Source of the DNA: Photobacterium sp. GJ3
GTDB lineage: Bacteria; Pseudomonadota; Gammaproteobacteria; Enterobacterales; Vibrionaceae
Assembly (NCBI RefSeq): GCF_018199995.1
Contig: NZ_CP073579.1
Coordinates: forward strand, 372,001 to 436,000
Length of the DNA stretch: 64,000 nt
Direction of reading: 5' to 3'
In this document: piece by piece, positions 9,375-18,782 of the stretch
Layout of the letters: each line of letters starts with the position of its first letter
How positions within the stretch are numbered: the stretch's first letter is position 1
Made by a program: the position numbers and the translations under genes
Notes under the pieces: model-generated
Databases searched by the model: none
The model's input: only the letters and a program-made list of their open reading frames with translations
Told to the model about the DNA's origin: nothing

Positions 9375-10187
9375 TTATTTGGCGCGTTTCAGGCTGGCCT
9401 TGTTGAAGTCACCTTCATCAAGCCCATTGTTGAAAGTCAGTTCGTGCGTGGTCAGCACAGTCGACTTGCCGGTTTGATGATTTGTCATTGTCATTTTATG
9501 AGCGCGCCAGTATTTTCCAGAATACTGTTCGTAATCGTCGAAATTCAGCGTTTTGAGTAAGCTGTCTTTACGGTCATAAAATTCAATTTTGAGTGGGCGG
9601 TAATGTGCCTTGTCGACCCAGACCAGTTGCTTGGTGTAGCCTGAGTACGCATCAGTCGGAATTTGCTTTACTTTAAATGCAGCCTGACTGGCAACGCTTT
9701 CATCTCCCAGATAGGTAAATTCATACTTTTCAAGCTCGAATGAACTGAGATCTTCATAAGCAAATTCGCTGCCCATGAACGGACCGGATTTGTTGCGTGA
9801 TGCAATGCGTTTCACGCGTTTTAACGCGGGCAGATAAAGCCATTGATCGTCGGGTTTGGTGGTGTGGGCAAAGTTGAGGAAAGCTGTTCCCTGAACATCT
9901 CTTGGTTCATCAAAGATGGTCAGTCCCTTGTCACCGTCATCGACGACCTCCAGCGTTTTAATACGCATCTTTCGGGTACTGCTTTCACCCTGAGCGTTGG
10001 ATAATAGCATCGTCATATCTGCGATACTGTCTCCCCAGCCGGTGTCACGCGCTTTACGCTCTTTGGCAATCTCCATGCCCTGTTCATTGCCTGCGTGGCA
10101 AACGGCAGGGATCACTGCCATTCCCAGCGTGGCAAGCATGCCAATCGAGGCCAGCCATTGCGTCATTCGAGCAGTTTGATTTGTCAT
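9375..10187 (-). CDS. Outer membrane lipoprotein-sorting (LolA-like) protein
   Basis: 270 aa, Sec signal peptide with cleavage near CHAGNEQG, then a LolA/LolB-type fold as in COG2834: repeated beta-strands such as QWLYLPALKRVKRIA and PLKIEFYDRKDSLLKTLNFDDYE. Ribosome site AGGAGAACGATC before ATG. COG2834 proteins commonly sit beside MMPL-type RND genes, and the LolA-like half-barrel can carry lipid or lipoprotein acyl chains across the periplasm. Here it sits between the inner-membrane RND protein and the barrel, so a periplasmic shuttle role is plausible but inferred. Confidence 0.85.
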   Translation of the reverse strand: MTNQTARMTQWLASIGMLATLGMAVIPAVCHAGNEQGMEIAKERKARDTGWGDSIADMTMLLSNAQGESSTRKMRIKTLEVVDDGDKGLTIFDEPRDVQGTAFLNFAHTTKPDDQWLYLPALKRVKRIASRNKSGPFMGSEFAYEDLSSFELEKYEFTYLGDESVASQAAFKVKQIPTDAYSGYTKQLVWVDKAHYRPLKIEFYDRKDSLLKTLNFDDYEQYSGKYWRAHKMTMTNHQTGKSTVLTTHELTFNNGLDEGDFNKASLKRAK

Positions 10188-10214
10188 GATCGTTCTCCTA
10201 AAAATTCGGGAAAA

Positions 10215-12554
10215 TTATTGGGTAATCGGATGATTCGTATCTGGCGCTGTGGCTTGAGGACTGTTCTGTGCCACAGGCTTACGGTCAAATAGCATCAGCA
10301 TGGTTGGCAGTAACAGGAAGTCCACGACCAGTGCGATGAAAATAATCAGTGCGCTGAGTTGCCCCATATCGCTGTTCAGTCTGAAGCTCGAGCTTGCAAG
10401 GACCAGAAAACCGGCAACCAGAACCACAGTGGTGATCCACAGGGCCCGGCCGACAGTACTGAAGGCATAACGAACGGCAGCTTCGGCATTGCGGCCTTCT
10501 TTCCGGGCAATCTGGTATTTACTGAGGAAGTGCACAGCGTCGTCGACGACGATACCCAGGGTGAGCGTGACAACGACAGATAACCCCAAGTTGATTTCAC
10601 CGGACCACAGCGACCAGAGACCAAAACCAAAGACTGCGGGCGCAATATTCGGAATTAAACTGATCAGCCCCAGGCGAAGTGAACGCAGCGCGAAAATCAT
10701 CAGCACAGAAATGAGAACCAATGTAACTGGCAGCGTGCTCAACATACTTGCCATGTTCGTTTCACCGATGTGAGCAAACATCAGGTTCGGACTGGAAGCC
10801 ATAATCTGATAGCCCGGTGCATAAGTGGCAAACCAGTCATTGATCCGTGTTTCCAGCGCAACCAGTTCTTTACTGCCGATATTTTTGGTCGTGAGTGTCA
10901 GCTTGACAGAGGATTTATCAACGTTGAGCTGATTGTTCAGATCCAGTCCGTAGGGCAGTGACATTTCATAAAGCAGCAGGTACTGCGCGGCTAGTTCACG
11001 GTCCTGCGGCATGCGGTACCAGCTTTCATCGTCGCCGTGCATGTTCATATTCAGGCGTTTGAACGTGTCACTCAAGCTGGCGACGTGATCCGTTTCGGGT
11101 TGTATCCGTAACCAGTCTGTAAAGTCGCGCAGAATCAGCAAAAATTGCGGGTCGGCAATGCCTTGTGGCTGGCCGGAATCAATGGCAATGCTGACAGTGG
11201 TCATGCCACTGATATTGTCTGCCATAAAGTCGGCCGCTTGTCGGAATGAACTGTCCGTTGCGAAATATTTGACTGGTTCATCATTGACGACGTTTTTCGG
11301 CAGCAGGAAGACGGAGCCTACAAGCATGAGGACAGAGAAAGGTAGAATGACTTTCCGGTGGTTCACAACCAGATTACCCAGCGTATCTGTCCAGGTGGTT
11401 TGTCCTTCAGGCTGAACAGCAGGTGCACGCATGGGCAGTTTTGCCAGCAGCGCGGGTAATAACGTCAGGGACAACACACAAGCGAGCATGATGCCCAGTG
11501 CGGCCAGATTTCCTAAATCACGCAGGATGGGGGAGTCGGATGCATTCATCATCAGGAATCCCAACGCTGTCGTCACAGAGGTAATCAGAATCGGCATGGT
11601 ATTGAGCCGGGTACTGTAGAAAATGGCTTCGTGCTTGGTCATGCCCCGTTGCATCCCCTGGCGCAGGGTCGCAATCACATGCACACAGTCTGCAACCGCC
11701 AGCGTCAGCACCAGAGTCGGCACATTGACAGTGGCTGTGTTGAGGAACATGCCTGCCCATCCGGAGAGACCCATTGTGGCCATGACTGAACCGATAATGA
11801 CAAGCAATGTCGCCAGTACCGCGGTGACTGTCCGCAGCATGAAGACCAGAAATACGAGTACAATCAGCAACATCACAGGCACCAGCGTGCTGCTGTCTTT
11901 TTGCGCCATATCCATGAAGGTACGGTTCATTGCCACGATACCGGCCTGATAAAAATCGACCTCTGGGTATTCGGCGCGATAGTTGTCGATCAATGCCTGT
12001 GTTGCATCCGTGACCGTAGTCATTTCTGTCGTTTCGTCAACTTTTGGCATTTGTAAAGTCACATTCACCACAGCCACATCACCCTGAGCTGAGATTAAGG
12101 CATCTCGCAGCAAGGGTTCATTGAGTGCAACAGCTTTGACTTTCTGAATGCGTTCTGCAGTCAGTGGATAATCTGCCAGAAGTAAATCTTCAACCAGCAA
12201 ATCGTCGTCGATGGCTTCGGTGTGCTGATAATTTGATATTGAATCGACCCGGCTTGAAAAAGGAATTTGCCAGCTTTCATCAGTCAGTTGACGAATCAGA
12301 GTGAGTGTTTCAGAGGTAAAGACATTGCCATTCTTTGGCGCAACCACAAAACTGATGTTGTCGGTTTTACTGAAGGTGGCCTGGATGGTGTTGAATGCCT
12401 GAAGTTGCGGGTTATTTCCGTCGAAAAAAATGTTGTAATCGCCGCGGAAATAGAGGTTCTTGGCCCCAATTGTCGCTGCGACGATCAAGGCGATCATCGT
12501 TGCCATCACGAGATAGGCTCGTTTGATTGGCAATGCATATAGACTGTCTTTCAT
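10215..12554 (-). CDS. RND/MMPL-family transporter
   Basis: A 779-aa COG1033-type RND permease with two repeats. Each has one TM, a periplasmic domain and five clustered TMs, with MMPL-like segments such as VPTLVLTLAVADCVH and LTLGIVVDDAVHFLSKY. The start at 12554 has GGAGAG just upstream; an ATG at 12566 is in frame but would overlap an operator and lacks a ribosome site. Length suits hopanoid/lipid-type RND proteins rather than AcrB (about 1,050 aa), and there is no membrane-fusion protein gene. It is first in the operon with the LolA-like and barrel genes. Substrate unknown. Confidence 0.9.
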   Translation of the reverse strand: MKDSLYALPIKRAYLVMATMIALIVAATIGAKNLYFRGDYNIFFDGNNPQLQAFNTIQATFSKTDNISFVVAPKNGNVFTSETLTLIRQLTDESWQIPFSSRVDSISNYQHTEAIDDDLLVEDLLLADYPLTAERIQKVKAVALNEPLLRDALISAQGDVAVVNVTLQMPKVDETTEMTTVTDATQALIDNYRAEYPEVDFYQAGIVAMNRTFMDMAQKDSSTLVPVMLLIVLVFLVFMLRTVTAVLATLLVIIGSVMATMGLSGWAGMFLNTATVNVPTLVLTLAVADCVHVIATLRQGMQRGMTKHEAIFYSTRLNTMPILITSVTTALGFLMMNASDSPILRDLGNLAALGIMLACVLSLTLLPALLAKLPMRAPAVQPEGQTTWTDTLGNLVVNHRKVILPFSVLMLVGSVFLLPKNVVNDEPVKYFATDSSFRQAADFMADNISGMTTVSIAIDSGQPQGIADPQFLLILRDFTDWLRIQPETDHVASLSDTFKRLNMNMHGDDESWYRMPQDRELAAQYLLLYEMSLPYGLDLNNQLNVDKSSVKLTLTTKNIGSKELVALETRINDWFATYAPGYQIMASSPNLMFAHIGETNMASMLSTLPVTLVLISVLMIFALRSLRLGLISLIPNIAPAVFGFGLWSLWSGEINLGLSVVVTLTLGIVVDDAVHFLSKYQIARKEGRNAEAAVRYAFSTVGRALWITTVVLVAGFLVLASSSFRLNSDMGQLSALIIFIALVVDFLLLPTMLMLFDRKPVAQNSPQATAPDTNHPITQ

Positions 12555-12568
12555 CACACTCTCCATTG

Positions 12569-12583
12569 GTGACGTTTCGTCAA
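12569..12583. promoter_or_regulatory. Candidate TetR operator, site 1 (RND start)
   Basis: GTGACGTTTCGTCAA matches the pattern TTGAC-N5-GTCAA in 14 of 15 positions, allowing any spacer. It lies just upstream of the RND start codon. Confidence 0.5.
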
Positions 12584-12714
12584 AAATTGGCGTTTAAAAA
12601 CCAGTTTTTCAACTGGTTGGTGTTCTAAACAACTTACAGGTTACTGAATTAGAGTGTCATTTCCCTGTAACAGTTTACTTCCTAAATATGCAAGAAGGAG
12701 AGTAAACAGTTTTT

Positions 12715-12729
12715 ATGACTAATCGTCAA
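12715..12729. promoter_or_regulatory. Candidate TetR operator, site 2 (RND promoter)
   Basis: ATGACTAATCGTCAA shares a 14-base core, in reverse orientation, with the site in front of the TetR gene. Both follow TTGAC-N5-GTCAA. Confidence 0.6.
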
Positions 12730-12742
12730 CTATGGTGTGAAA

Positions 12743-12765
12743 TTAACCCGCATAAAGCGGGTTAA
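12743..12765 (-). terminator. Terminator-like hairpin after the TetR gene
   Basis: A perfect 9-bp stem (TTAACCCGC / GCGGGTTAA) with a 5-base loop sits 10 bases after the TetR stop. The T-tract on the minus strand is short (TTTCAC). Confidence 0.6.
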
Positions 12766-12774
12766 TCAAGCAAA

Positions 12775-13509
12775 CTATCGACCAAGTTGTGACAAAAGTG
12801 AGATCTCTTCTGCAAAAAAGGTCTGCTCAATGTGTTTCCACAAGCGCTTATAGTCCTTTTCACTCGACAGTGGTTTCCAGTTCATTCCATCCAGCAGCAT
12901 GTTCACGTTGTTCAGGACAGTGAACGGATCCTGAAGACGGTGAATACATCGACTGTTGGTTGCATTCATGATGAGTGCATTGGAACCCAGCGCAAGCGAC
13001 CAATTTGCAAATACAACGGCATCCGTACTGACGGCGGCTGACATGGTCAGGCTTCCTTCGTCCAGTGCGTGATTAACGATTGCATCTGCGTTATCAATCA
13101 TTTGCTCTTCAAGCTGGTTCAATATTTCCACGCGCGTTGTTGAGGCTTTATCGATGACCCAGGGGGTCTTTGCCGTCAACAGACAGGTTGAAAGAATCGG
13201 TTCAAGTCGGGCAAAAATATGGTATGCGACATGGACAGCCAATAAAATTTCCCGGCTGGTCCCTTCCATCCCCAATACCCGATTAAACAAAGCCATTTCT
13301 TCTTTAATGGCATGAGTGCACAGCGCAACAATGACATCCTCTTTACTGCAAAAGTGGTTATACACCGTTCCTTTTGAGTAAGGACTCATGGCTGCAAGCT
13401 TGTCCATGGTCAGGTTCGCAAAGCCTTCTTTGTTCACCAGATCTTTTGCAAGCATAATCAGCTCTTGATCGCGGTCTGCAATCGCCTGCTGTTTTTTTGT
13501 TTTTGGCAC
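12775..13509 (-). CDS. TetR-family transcriptional regulator
   Basis: An N-terminal HTH with FANLTMDKLAAMSPYSKGTVYNHFCSK-type helix pattern marks TetR; the C-terminal ligand domain is divergent. The start was set at GTG 13509 because GGAGAG lies 5 bases upstream; an ATG at 13563 or TTG at 13572 would add 18 or 21 residues. About 244 aa. The gene lies upstream of and in the same direction as the RND operon. Its promoter and the RND promoter share the palindrome TTGAC-N5-GTCAA, so it probably represses itself and the operon. Confidence 0.88.
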   Translation of the reverse strand: MPKTKKQQAIADRDQELIMLAKDLVNKEGFANLTMDKLAAMSPYSKGTVYNHFCSKEDVIVALCTHAIKEEMALFNRVLGMEGTSREILLAVHVAYHIFARLEPILSTCLLTAKTPWVIDKASTTRVEILNQLEEQMIDNADAIVNHALDEGSLTMSAAVSTDAVVFANWSLALGSNALIMNATNSRCIHRLQDPFTVLNNVNMLLDGMNWKPLSSEKDYKRLWKHIEQTFFAEEISLLSQLGR

Positions 13510-13657
13510 TCGCTCTCCAGAGAAGAGGGCGCATCGTTCTTTATTACAGTTCAACCCGAACATAACTTCCAACTATTGGCTGTCAGTTGCGTGAATACAT
13601 TGCAACTCCTGTCTTGTAAGTTTAACACGATTACCTTAAGGGTAAATCATCAGAAAA

Positions 13658-13672
13658 TTGACGATTAGTCAA
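13658..13672. promoter_or_regulatory. Candidate TetR operator, site 3 (TetR promoter)
   Basis: TTGACGATTAGTCAA is a clean TTGAC-N5-GTCAA dyad. It is followed two bases later by a second copy. Confidence 0.6.
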
Positions 13673-13674
13673 AG

Positions 13675-13689
13675 TTGACCAATCGTCAT
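13675..13689. promoter_or_regulatory. Candidate TetR operator, site 4 (TetR promoter)
   Basis: TTGACCAATCGTCAT fits the same dyad with one arm mismatch. Its centre is 17 bases from that of site 3, so both may be bound on nearby faces of the helix. Confidence 0.55.
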
Positions 13690-13759
13690 AATAGTCGCTT
13701 CTGCATGGAGATCAAGACAAGCCTTGTGACTTTCTTCGAAAAAAATTGTGGTCGGATCA

Positions 13760-13783
13760 GAAAAACCGCCCCGGGAGGCGGTT
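13760..13783 (-). terminator. Rho-independent terminator of yqhD
   Basis: On the minus strand AACCGCC...GGCGGTT is followed by TTTTTC, 24 bases after the yqhD stop. Confidence 0.8.
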
Positions 13784-13806
13784 GAAATACGAAGGGGAAG
13801 GATTGT

Positions 13807-14967
13807 TCAATGTGCCAAAGCGGTATTCAGAATCATTTCACTGTCTGCAATCGCTATGCGGCCATGTTCGCCCAGTGCGGTCATGCCATGTTTCTCCAGA
13901 CTGCTGACCAGAACCTGAATATCAGATTCAGTTAATCCGGCATCTGTCAGGCGAACGGGAACATCCATGGCTGTGAAGAAAGCTTCCGTTTGAGCAATGG
14001 CTGCATCAATCCGGGTGTCTGCACTGCCTTCTGTCAGGCCGAATACGCGCTCTGCATATTGCAGCAGTTTCGCTTCCTTATCCTGACGACGCGCTTTCAT
14101 CACTGCCGGCAAAACAATACTCAGCGTCCGGGCATGATCAATGCCGTAGTTCCCGGTGAGCTCGTGACCAATCATGTGCGTTGCCCAGTCTTGCGGGACG
14201 CCCACGCCAATCAGGCCGTTTAGGGCTTGTGTTGCAGACCACATAATGTTGGCTCGAACGGTCAGATCATTTGGATTTTCCAGCGCTTTCGGGCCTTCTT
14301 CGATCAGTGTCAGCAGCAAGCCTTCGGCGAATCTATCCTGGACTTTGGCGTCCACAGGAAAGGTCAGGTACTGCTCCATGACATGCACGAATGCATCGAC
14401 AACACCGTTACTGATTTGACGCGGAGACAGGCTGAGTGTTGTGGCCGGATCCAAGACGGCAAATGCAGGTTGCACTTTTGCGGTCATGAAGCTCAGTTTG
14501 TCTTTCCCCCGTGAAACCACGGCACCTTTATTGCTTTCAGAACCTGTGGCGGGCAGGGTCAGAATACAACCGATGGGCAGCGCAGTTTCAACTGGGGCAT
14601 GCTTTGCCAGAATATCCCAAGGGTCCTGACCTTTGAAGCAGGCGGCCGCTGCAATAAATTTAGTGCCGTCGATGACAGAACCACCGCCGACCGCAAGCAG
14701 GTAGTCAAATCCTTCGGTCTGAATTTTTTCGACGGCCTTCATCAGGGTATCGTACTGAGGATTTGGCTCAATCCCGGAAAACTCGGCCCACTGATGGTCA
14801 GATAAAGCCTGAGTGACCTGCTCATAAACGCCGTTCTGTTTAATGGAACCGCCCCCGTACAGTACAAGCACTTTACTGTCTTTTGGAATTTCAGCGGTGA
14901 TCGCGGCAATTTGACCTTCACCGAAATGAATGCGGGTCGGATTGTGATAGCTGAATGGGTTCATCAT
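13807..14967 (-). CDS. yqhD: NADPH-dependent iron-containing alcohol dehydrogenase YqhD
   Basis: A 386-aa group III alcohol dehydrogenase. It matches E. coli YqhD along its length: NPTRIHFGEG, LYGGGSIK (nucleotide-binding GGGS), LAVGGGSVIDGTKF, LTLPATGSESNKGAV, QISNGVVDAFVHVMEQY, QDWATHMIGHELTGNYGIDHA. The D/H residues in the last segments are metal ligands. The enzyme reduces toxic aldehydes such as those from lipid peroxidation. A GGAG lies before adjacent ATGs (14967/14964). The divergent AraC-type gene is the yqhC counterpart, as in E. coli. Confidence 0.94.
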   Translation of the reverse strand: MMNPFSYHNPTRIHFGEGQIAAITAEIPKDSKVLVLYGGGSIKQNGVYEQVTQALSDHQWAEFSGIEPNPQYDTLMKAVEKIQTEGFDYLLAVGGGSVIDGTKFIAAAACFKGQDPWDILAKHAPVETALPIGCILTLPATGSESNKGAVVSRGKDKLSFMTAKVQPAFAVLDPATTLSLSPRQISNGVVDAFVHVMEQYLTFPVDAKVQDRFAEGLLLTLIEEGPKALENPNDLTVRANIMWSATQALNGLIGVGVPQDWATHMIGHELTGNYGIDHARTLSIVLPAVMKARRQDKEAKLLQYAERVFGLTEGSADTRIDAAIAQTEAFFTAMDVPVRLTDAGLTESDIQVLVSSLEKHGMTALGEHGRIAIADSEMILNTALAH

Positions 14968-15134
14968 TGCGCTCCAGATTGGCTTGAAGAATTATGCTGA
15001 TGCTCAGTGTAGGTGACATGTGGATGATCAGTAATACACGATTCTGCTTAATTCTTGTCAATTCCTGCTTTAGACTGTGCACCCCTTGGTTTTTCCGAAT
15101 GTGTAAGCCATCATCACCAAAAGAGGAAAATCAG

Positions 15135-16040
15135 ATGAAAAAATCTCTGGCACTGGCGGCTTCACTGTGTGACCACCTTGGATTGAAAGACAGGCAAGGT
15201 AAGGTTGAGACAGCATTAAAGTCGATCAATCTGTTTAAAATTACACAATATCACCATGTCACACCGCAGATGTATCAGCAGGGTGTGGTGGTGATCTTTC
15301 AGGGAAATAAAGTCGGACATCTGAATGACTATCGTTTTGAGTACGACACCAAACATTGCCTGATTGTCTCAGCACCTTATCCGATCGCGTGTGAGACCTT
15401 TGCGTCTGAAGAGGCGCCGCTGATTGGGATTGATATCGGCTTTGAGCACAGCATGATCCGCCAGCTGGTTGATGAGATGGAGGCGCAATTAGGTCCGGAC
15501 TATTTTGCTTTGCAGGCACAGAGTAAAGGGGTCGCAGCCTCGCCAATCACGCCACAGCTGGAACAATGTATAGAACGCTTGCTGGCAGTGCTGCATGATC
15601 CGTTGGATGCGCACATGCTCGGCCCTCAGATTTTGCGGGAATTCTTTTACCGTCTTTTGCAGGGAGAGCAGCGGACTTTGCTGGCGCAATACGTGAAGCA
15701 AGGCACAGCATTAGCAAGGGTTTCCGGTGTGATCGAGCATGTTCAGTCGCATTATGCGGAGAAACTGACGATTGAGGAGCTGGCGGAGATGGCGGGGATG
15801 AGTGTGTCGGCTTTCCATCGCGCTTTTAAGCAAGTCGTGACTGACCCGCCACTGCAATACATTAAGAAAATCCGGTTGAACAATGCCAAGCAGTTCATGG
15901 TTCAGGATGGGCTGACGGCCAGTGTTGCGGCAACGAGAGTTGGCTACGAAAGTCCGGCTCAGTTCAGCCGGGAGTTTAAGCGATACTTTGGTTTGCCGCC
16001 GAGCAAAATTGCGCAGATCGCTGAAGAGAGAGTGATGTAA
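15135..16040 (+). CDS. yqhC: AraC-family activator, YqhC-like
   Basis: 301 aa with an AraC_N-type domain (EEAPLIGIDIGFE, SMIRQLVDEME) and a C-terminal double HTH (LTIEELAEMAGMSVSAFHRAFK, ASVAATRVGYESPAQFSREFKRYFG). The start at 15135 has AGAGGAAA at proper spacing; a longer frame from 14994 has no ribosome site. Placed head-to-head with yqhD, as in E. coli, where YqhC activates yqhD in response to aldehydes. The symbol is given from synteny and family, so it is less certain than for yqhD. Confidence 0.85.
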   Translation: MKKSLALAASLCDHLGLKDRQGKVETALKSINLFKITQYHHVTPQMYQQGVVVIFQGNKVGHLNDYRFEYDTKHCLIVSAPYPIACETFASEEAPLIGIDIGFEHSMIRQLVDEMEAQLGPDYFALQAQSKGVAASPITPQLEQCIERLLAVLHDPLDAHMLGPQILREFFYRLLQGEQRTLLAQYVKQGTALARVSGVIEHVQSHYAEKLTIEELAEMAGMSVSAFHRAFKQVVTDPPLQYIKKIRLNNAKQFMVQDGLTASVAATRVGYESPAQFSREFKRYFGLPPSKIAQIAEERVM

Positions 16041-16047
16041 GCAAACA

Positions 16048-16072
16048 AGAACGCACCCGTTGAGTGCGTTCT
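16048..16072. terminator. Bidirectional terminator hairpin
   Basis: Perfect 9-bp stem AGAACGCAC / GTGCGTTCT between the convergent yqhC-like and murP genes. Confidence 0.7.
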
Positions 16073-16096
16073 GTGGGCGAAAACAGTGATTCGCGG

Positions 16097-17551
16097 TTAA
16101 CTTAAATCGACATTTTTTGTGCCGAAGAACCAGGTGACCAGAAAGCCTGCCACATAAGAGACGACAAGACCTGCTGCATAAACCGCCATGCCGGCAAATA
16201 CACCGCTGGCGGAGGTCATCAGTGGCAATGACACCACGCCTGATGGCCCAAATACGGTATTGAGACCAATGGGCAGGCCCATAAAGGCGACCAGTCCAAT
16301 GAAGAAGCCGCCGATTGCACCCCCGATACATGCCGTAATAAAAGGCTTCACGCGCGGTAAAGTCACCCCATAGATCAATGGTTCACCAATCCCGAGAATC
16401 CCAGGAATAATGGCGCCTTTAACCTGAGTTCTCAGCACGGCATCTTTTTTGGCTTTCATATAGAGCGCCATGGCAGCACCGACCTGGCCGCCGCCAGCCA
16501 TCGCCAGAATCGGAAATAGGGAGTTAAAGCCCTGAGCGTCCATGAGTGCGAAGTAAACCGGTACAAACCCCTGATGGATACCGAACATTACAGAGATTAA
16601 AAACAGTCCGGCAAGAATGGCACTGCCAATCGGATTCCCGTTCAGGTGCAGGAACAGCCAGGACATACCGTCGTACAGGTACACACCAATCGGCATGATG
16701 ACCACAAAAGTCACGGTCGCCATGAACACCAGCGTGATGGAAGAGGTGAGGATCATATCCAGATTATCCGGAATGAAGCGACGCACCTGACGTTCGACCG
16801 AAGCACCGAGAATACAGGCGATCAATACCCCAATGATATTGCCTCGCGGATCAATGGCATGGCCGAAAAAGTCATGGATACCGGCATAAACGCCGCTGGT
16901 GGCATCCGGGTTGTACCCCAGCACGAACAACGAGGCAATGATTGCGCCATTGACGCCGGAACCGCCAAAAGCCTTCTGAGCGTTATAACCGATCAGAATA
17001 CTCAGGAAACTGAACAAGCCTTTGCTGAAGACTTTCAGAAACCCAATCAGATCGACCAGCGTTGCATTGGGATGTTCGACAGGCTGAACCAAACTCTGAT
17101 CCAGCAGCGTCGCCACACCCAGCAGCATCCCGGCAGCGATAAAGCCCGGAATCAAAGGGGTAAAAATGGTGGCAAATTTGGTCAGGAAGCGATGGACTGC
17201 GCTGGTCTGCTTTTTCTTCATTTCCTGTTTCTGTGCAGAGGCGATGTCTTTTAGATTGTCGTGCTGAGGCTCAGCTGCCGCGATGCTCTCTGCGGTGGCA
17301 GCCAGCTGAAGATTCATCATCTCAGCTGCGGTCTGCGCTTTGCCCGGACCCAAAACGATCTGCAGTTGATCGTCGCTTTCGACAATACCCATCACACCAG
17401 CGATGCGTTTGATGGTTTCCCGGTTTGCCAGTCCATCGTTATGTAATCCCAGCCGGAGCCGGGTCATACAGTGGCCGCAATTGGCGACATTGGATTTGCC
17501 ACCAATTGCGCCGATGATCTCGCTGATCATCGCGTCGGTTATTTTAGCCAT
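16097..17551 (-). CDS. murP: PTS N-acetylmuramic acid transporter EIIBC (MurP)
   Basis: 484 aa. An N-terminal EIIB domain carries phospho-cysteine C28 in [13 protein letters not shown]; a linker rich in Ala/Gln/Lys (about 90-115) leads to an EIIC domain with multiple TMs including [17 protein letters not shown] and [19 protein letters not shown], the substrate loop. There is no EIIA domain, as in MurP, which borrows Crr. It imports N-acetylmuramate as its 6-phosphate. It follows murQ by 90 bases on the same strand. Family members for sucrose/trehalose are similar, but murQ and murR beside it settle the call. Confidence 0.93.
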   Translation of the reverse strand: MAKITDAMISEIIGAIGGKSNVANCGHCMTRLRLGLHNDGLANRETIKRIAGVMGIVESDDQLQIVLGPGKAQTAAEMMNLQLAATAESIAAAEPQHDNLKDIASAQKQEMKKKQTSAVHRFLTKFATIFTPLIPGFIAAGMLLGVATLLDQSLVQPVEHPNATLVDLIGFLKVFSKGLFSFLSILIGYNAQKAFGGSGVNGAIIASLFVLGYNPDATSGVYAGIHDFFGHAIDPRGNIIGVLIACILGASVERQVRRFIPDNLDMILTSSITLVFMATVTFVVIMPIGVYLYDGMSWLFLHLNGNPIGSAILAGLFLISVMFGIHQGFVPVYFALMDAQGFNSLFPILAMAGGGQVGAAMALYMKAKKDAVLRTQVKGAIIPGILGIGEPLIYGVTLPRVKPFITACIGGAIGGFFIGLVAFMGLPIGLNTVFGPSGVVSLPLMTSASGVFAGMAVYAAGLVVSYVAGFLVTWFFGTKNVDLS

Positions 17552-17591
17552 TGGATTCCCTATCTTTTACACGTTATTAGAATCATAAGTC

Positions 17592-17619
17592 GGCCACTGA
17601 CGGGGGAGCATCTGTGGCC
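17592..17619 (-). other. Hairpin in the murQ-murP spacer
   Basis: GGCCAC...GTGGCC with a 16-base loop lies between the murQ stop and the murP start. It could set the relative expression or stability of the two parts of the message. No T-tract follows on the minus strand. Confidence 0.35.
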
Positions 17620-17641
17620 TTCGGTTGTTTTTTTAAAAGTG

Positions 17642-18547
17642 TTATTGAGCGTTTTGAATTGCTTGGCGGGTGAAGCCGCTGCTGCTGACCAGAAGTGCCT
17701 GCGCTTCTTGCGCGTTTGAGCCGGTCAGAATCATCACAATGGCTGTTTTACAGTGGCCACCACAGGCATTGAGTGCCGACTCTGCGGCTTCACGGCTGGC
17801 CCCGGTGGCTGCGGTCACAATGTTCTTCTGGCGCTCAACCAGTTTGGCATTGGTGGCTTCTACATCCACCATCAGGTTGCCGTACACTTTACCGGTTCGG
17901 ATCATTGCACCCGTCGTGAGCATGTTCAGGACAAACTTTTGCGCTGTCCCTGCTTTCATGCGTGAAGAGCCGGTCACGACTTCCGGGCCGACGACCGGCG
18001 TCATCGCGATATCGGCCAACTGAGACATCACACTGTCCGGGTTACAGCTGATGCAACCCACGGTTGCACCAATCGATTTGGCGTAGGTCATTGCGCCGAT
18101 GACGTAAGGTGTCCGGCCACTGGCGGCGATTCCGATCAGCACATCATTTGCAGAAAAGTTCAGATGTTTCAGATCTTCTTCGCCAAGCATTTGATTATCT
18201 TCAGCATTTTCAACAGCGCGGAAGATTGCTTCCTGACCGCCAGCAATCAGACCGACAACCTGAGACGGGTCGCTGCCAAAAGTTGGCGGGCATTCACTCG
18301 CATCCAGAATCCCCAGACGGCCGGACGTACCGGCGCCAGTATAAATTAAACGTCCGCCCCGAAGAAAAGCACTGGCGATGGCATCAACCGCTTCAGCAAC
18401 CTGAGGCAAGATACTTTCGACAGCCAGCGCAACTTTTTTATCTTCTTCGTTGATCACTTTGAGCATGTCCAGTGTCGAGAGCGTATCAATGGCCTGACTT
18501 GCAGGATTACGGCTTTCAGTGATCATGGCGTTTAAATCAATTTTCAT
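17642..18547 (-). CDS. murQ: N-acetylmuramic acid 6-phosphate etherase (MurQ)
   Basis: 301 aa, the usual length. SIS-domain landmarks: [60 protein letters not shown], and [21 protein letters not shown]. The enzyme cleaves the D-lactyl ether of MurNAc-6-phosphate to give GlcNAc-6-phosphate in cell-wall recycling, in the cytoplasm. First gene of the murQP operon, head-to-head with murR as in E. coli. Confidence 0.96.
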   Translation of the reverse strand: MKIDLNAMITESRNPASQAIDTLSTLDMLKVINEEDKKVALAVESILPQVAEAVDAIASAFLRGGRLIYTGAGTSGRLGILDASECPPTFGSDPSQVVGLIAGGQEAIFRAVENAEDNQMLGEEDLKHLNFSANDVLIGIAASGRTPYVIGAMTYAKSIGATVGCISCNPDSVMSQLADIAMTPVVGPEVVTGSSRMKAGTAQKFVLNMLTTGAMIRTGKVYGNLMVDVEATNAKLVERQKNIVTAATGASREAAESALNACGGHCKTAIVMILTGSNAQEAQALLVSSSGFTRQAIQNAQ

Positions 18548-18587
18548 GGTGTGGCCTTCAAGTTCTGTGTCTGAGTGCTATCATAAG

Positions 18588-18600
18588 GAATAAATTATTC
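18588..18600. promoter_or_regulatory. Candidate MurR operator 1
   Basis: GAATAAATTATTC is a perfect odd-length dyad (6-bp arms) 41 bases upstream of the murQ start. Confidence 0.6.
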
Positions 18601-18654
18601 TCGAGGATTGCGATGGATCACATATTTGATTATTCATCATTTGTGTCATTTTTG

Positions 18655-18667
18655 GAATAAAAAATTC
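18655..18667. promoter_or_regulatory. Candidate MurR operator 2 (weaker)
   Basis: GAATAAAAAATTC keeps the four outer base pairs of the dyad. It lies midway between the flanking sites. Confidence 0.4.
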
Positions 18668-18693
18668 AATACGACCTGCCAGAGGTTCAAGCG

Positions 18694-18706
18694 GAATAAT
18701 TTATTG
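18694..18706. promoter_or_regulatory. Candidate MurR operator 3
   Basis: GAATAATTTATTG matches the first site in 11 of 13 positions. It sits on the murR side of the intergenic region. Confidence 0.55.
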
Positions 18707-18782
18707 GATAGATTGGAATAATCAGGGATACTGAGGTTTGTCTTACCCCTTTCAATTGCCTGAGTTTCGGAGCCCAGACTGC

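Noticed and set aside
17592..17640. Plus-strand terminator (GGCCAC/GTGGCC with TTTTTTT)
   Set aside because: No plus-strand transcript ends here; both genes run on the minus strand, where the T-tract is on the wrong side.
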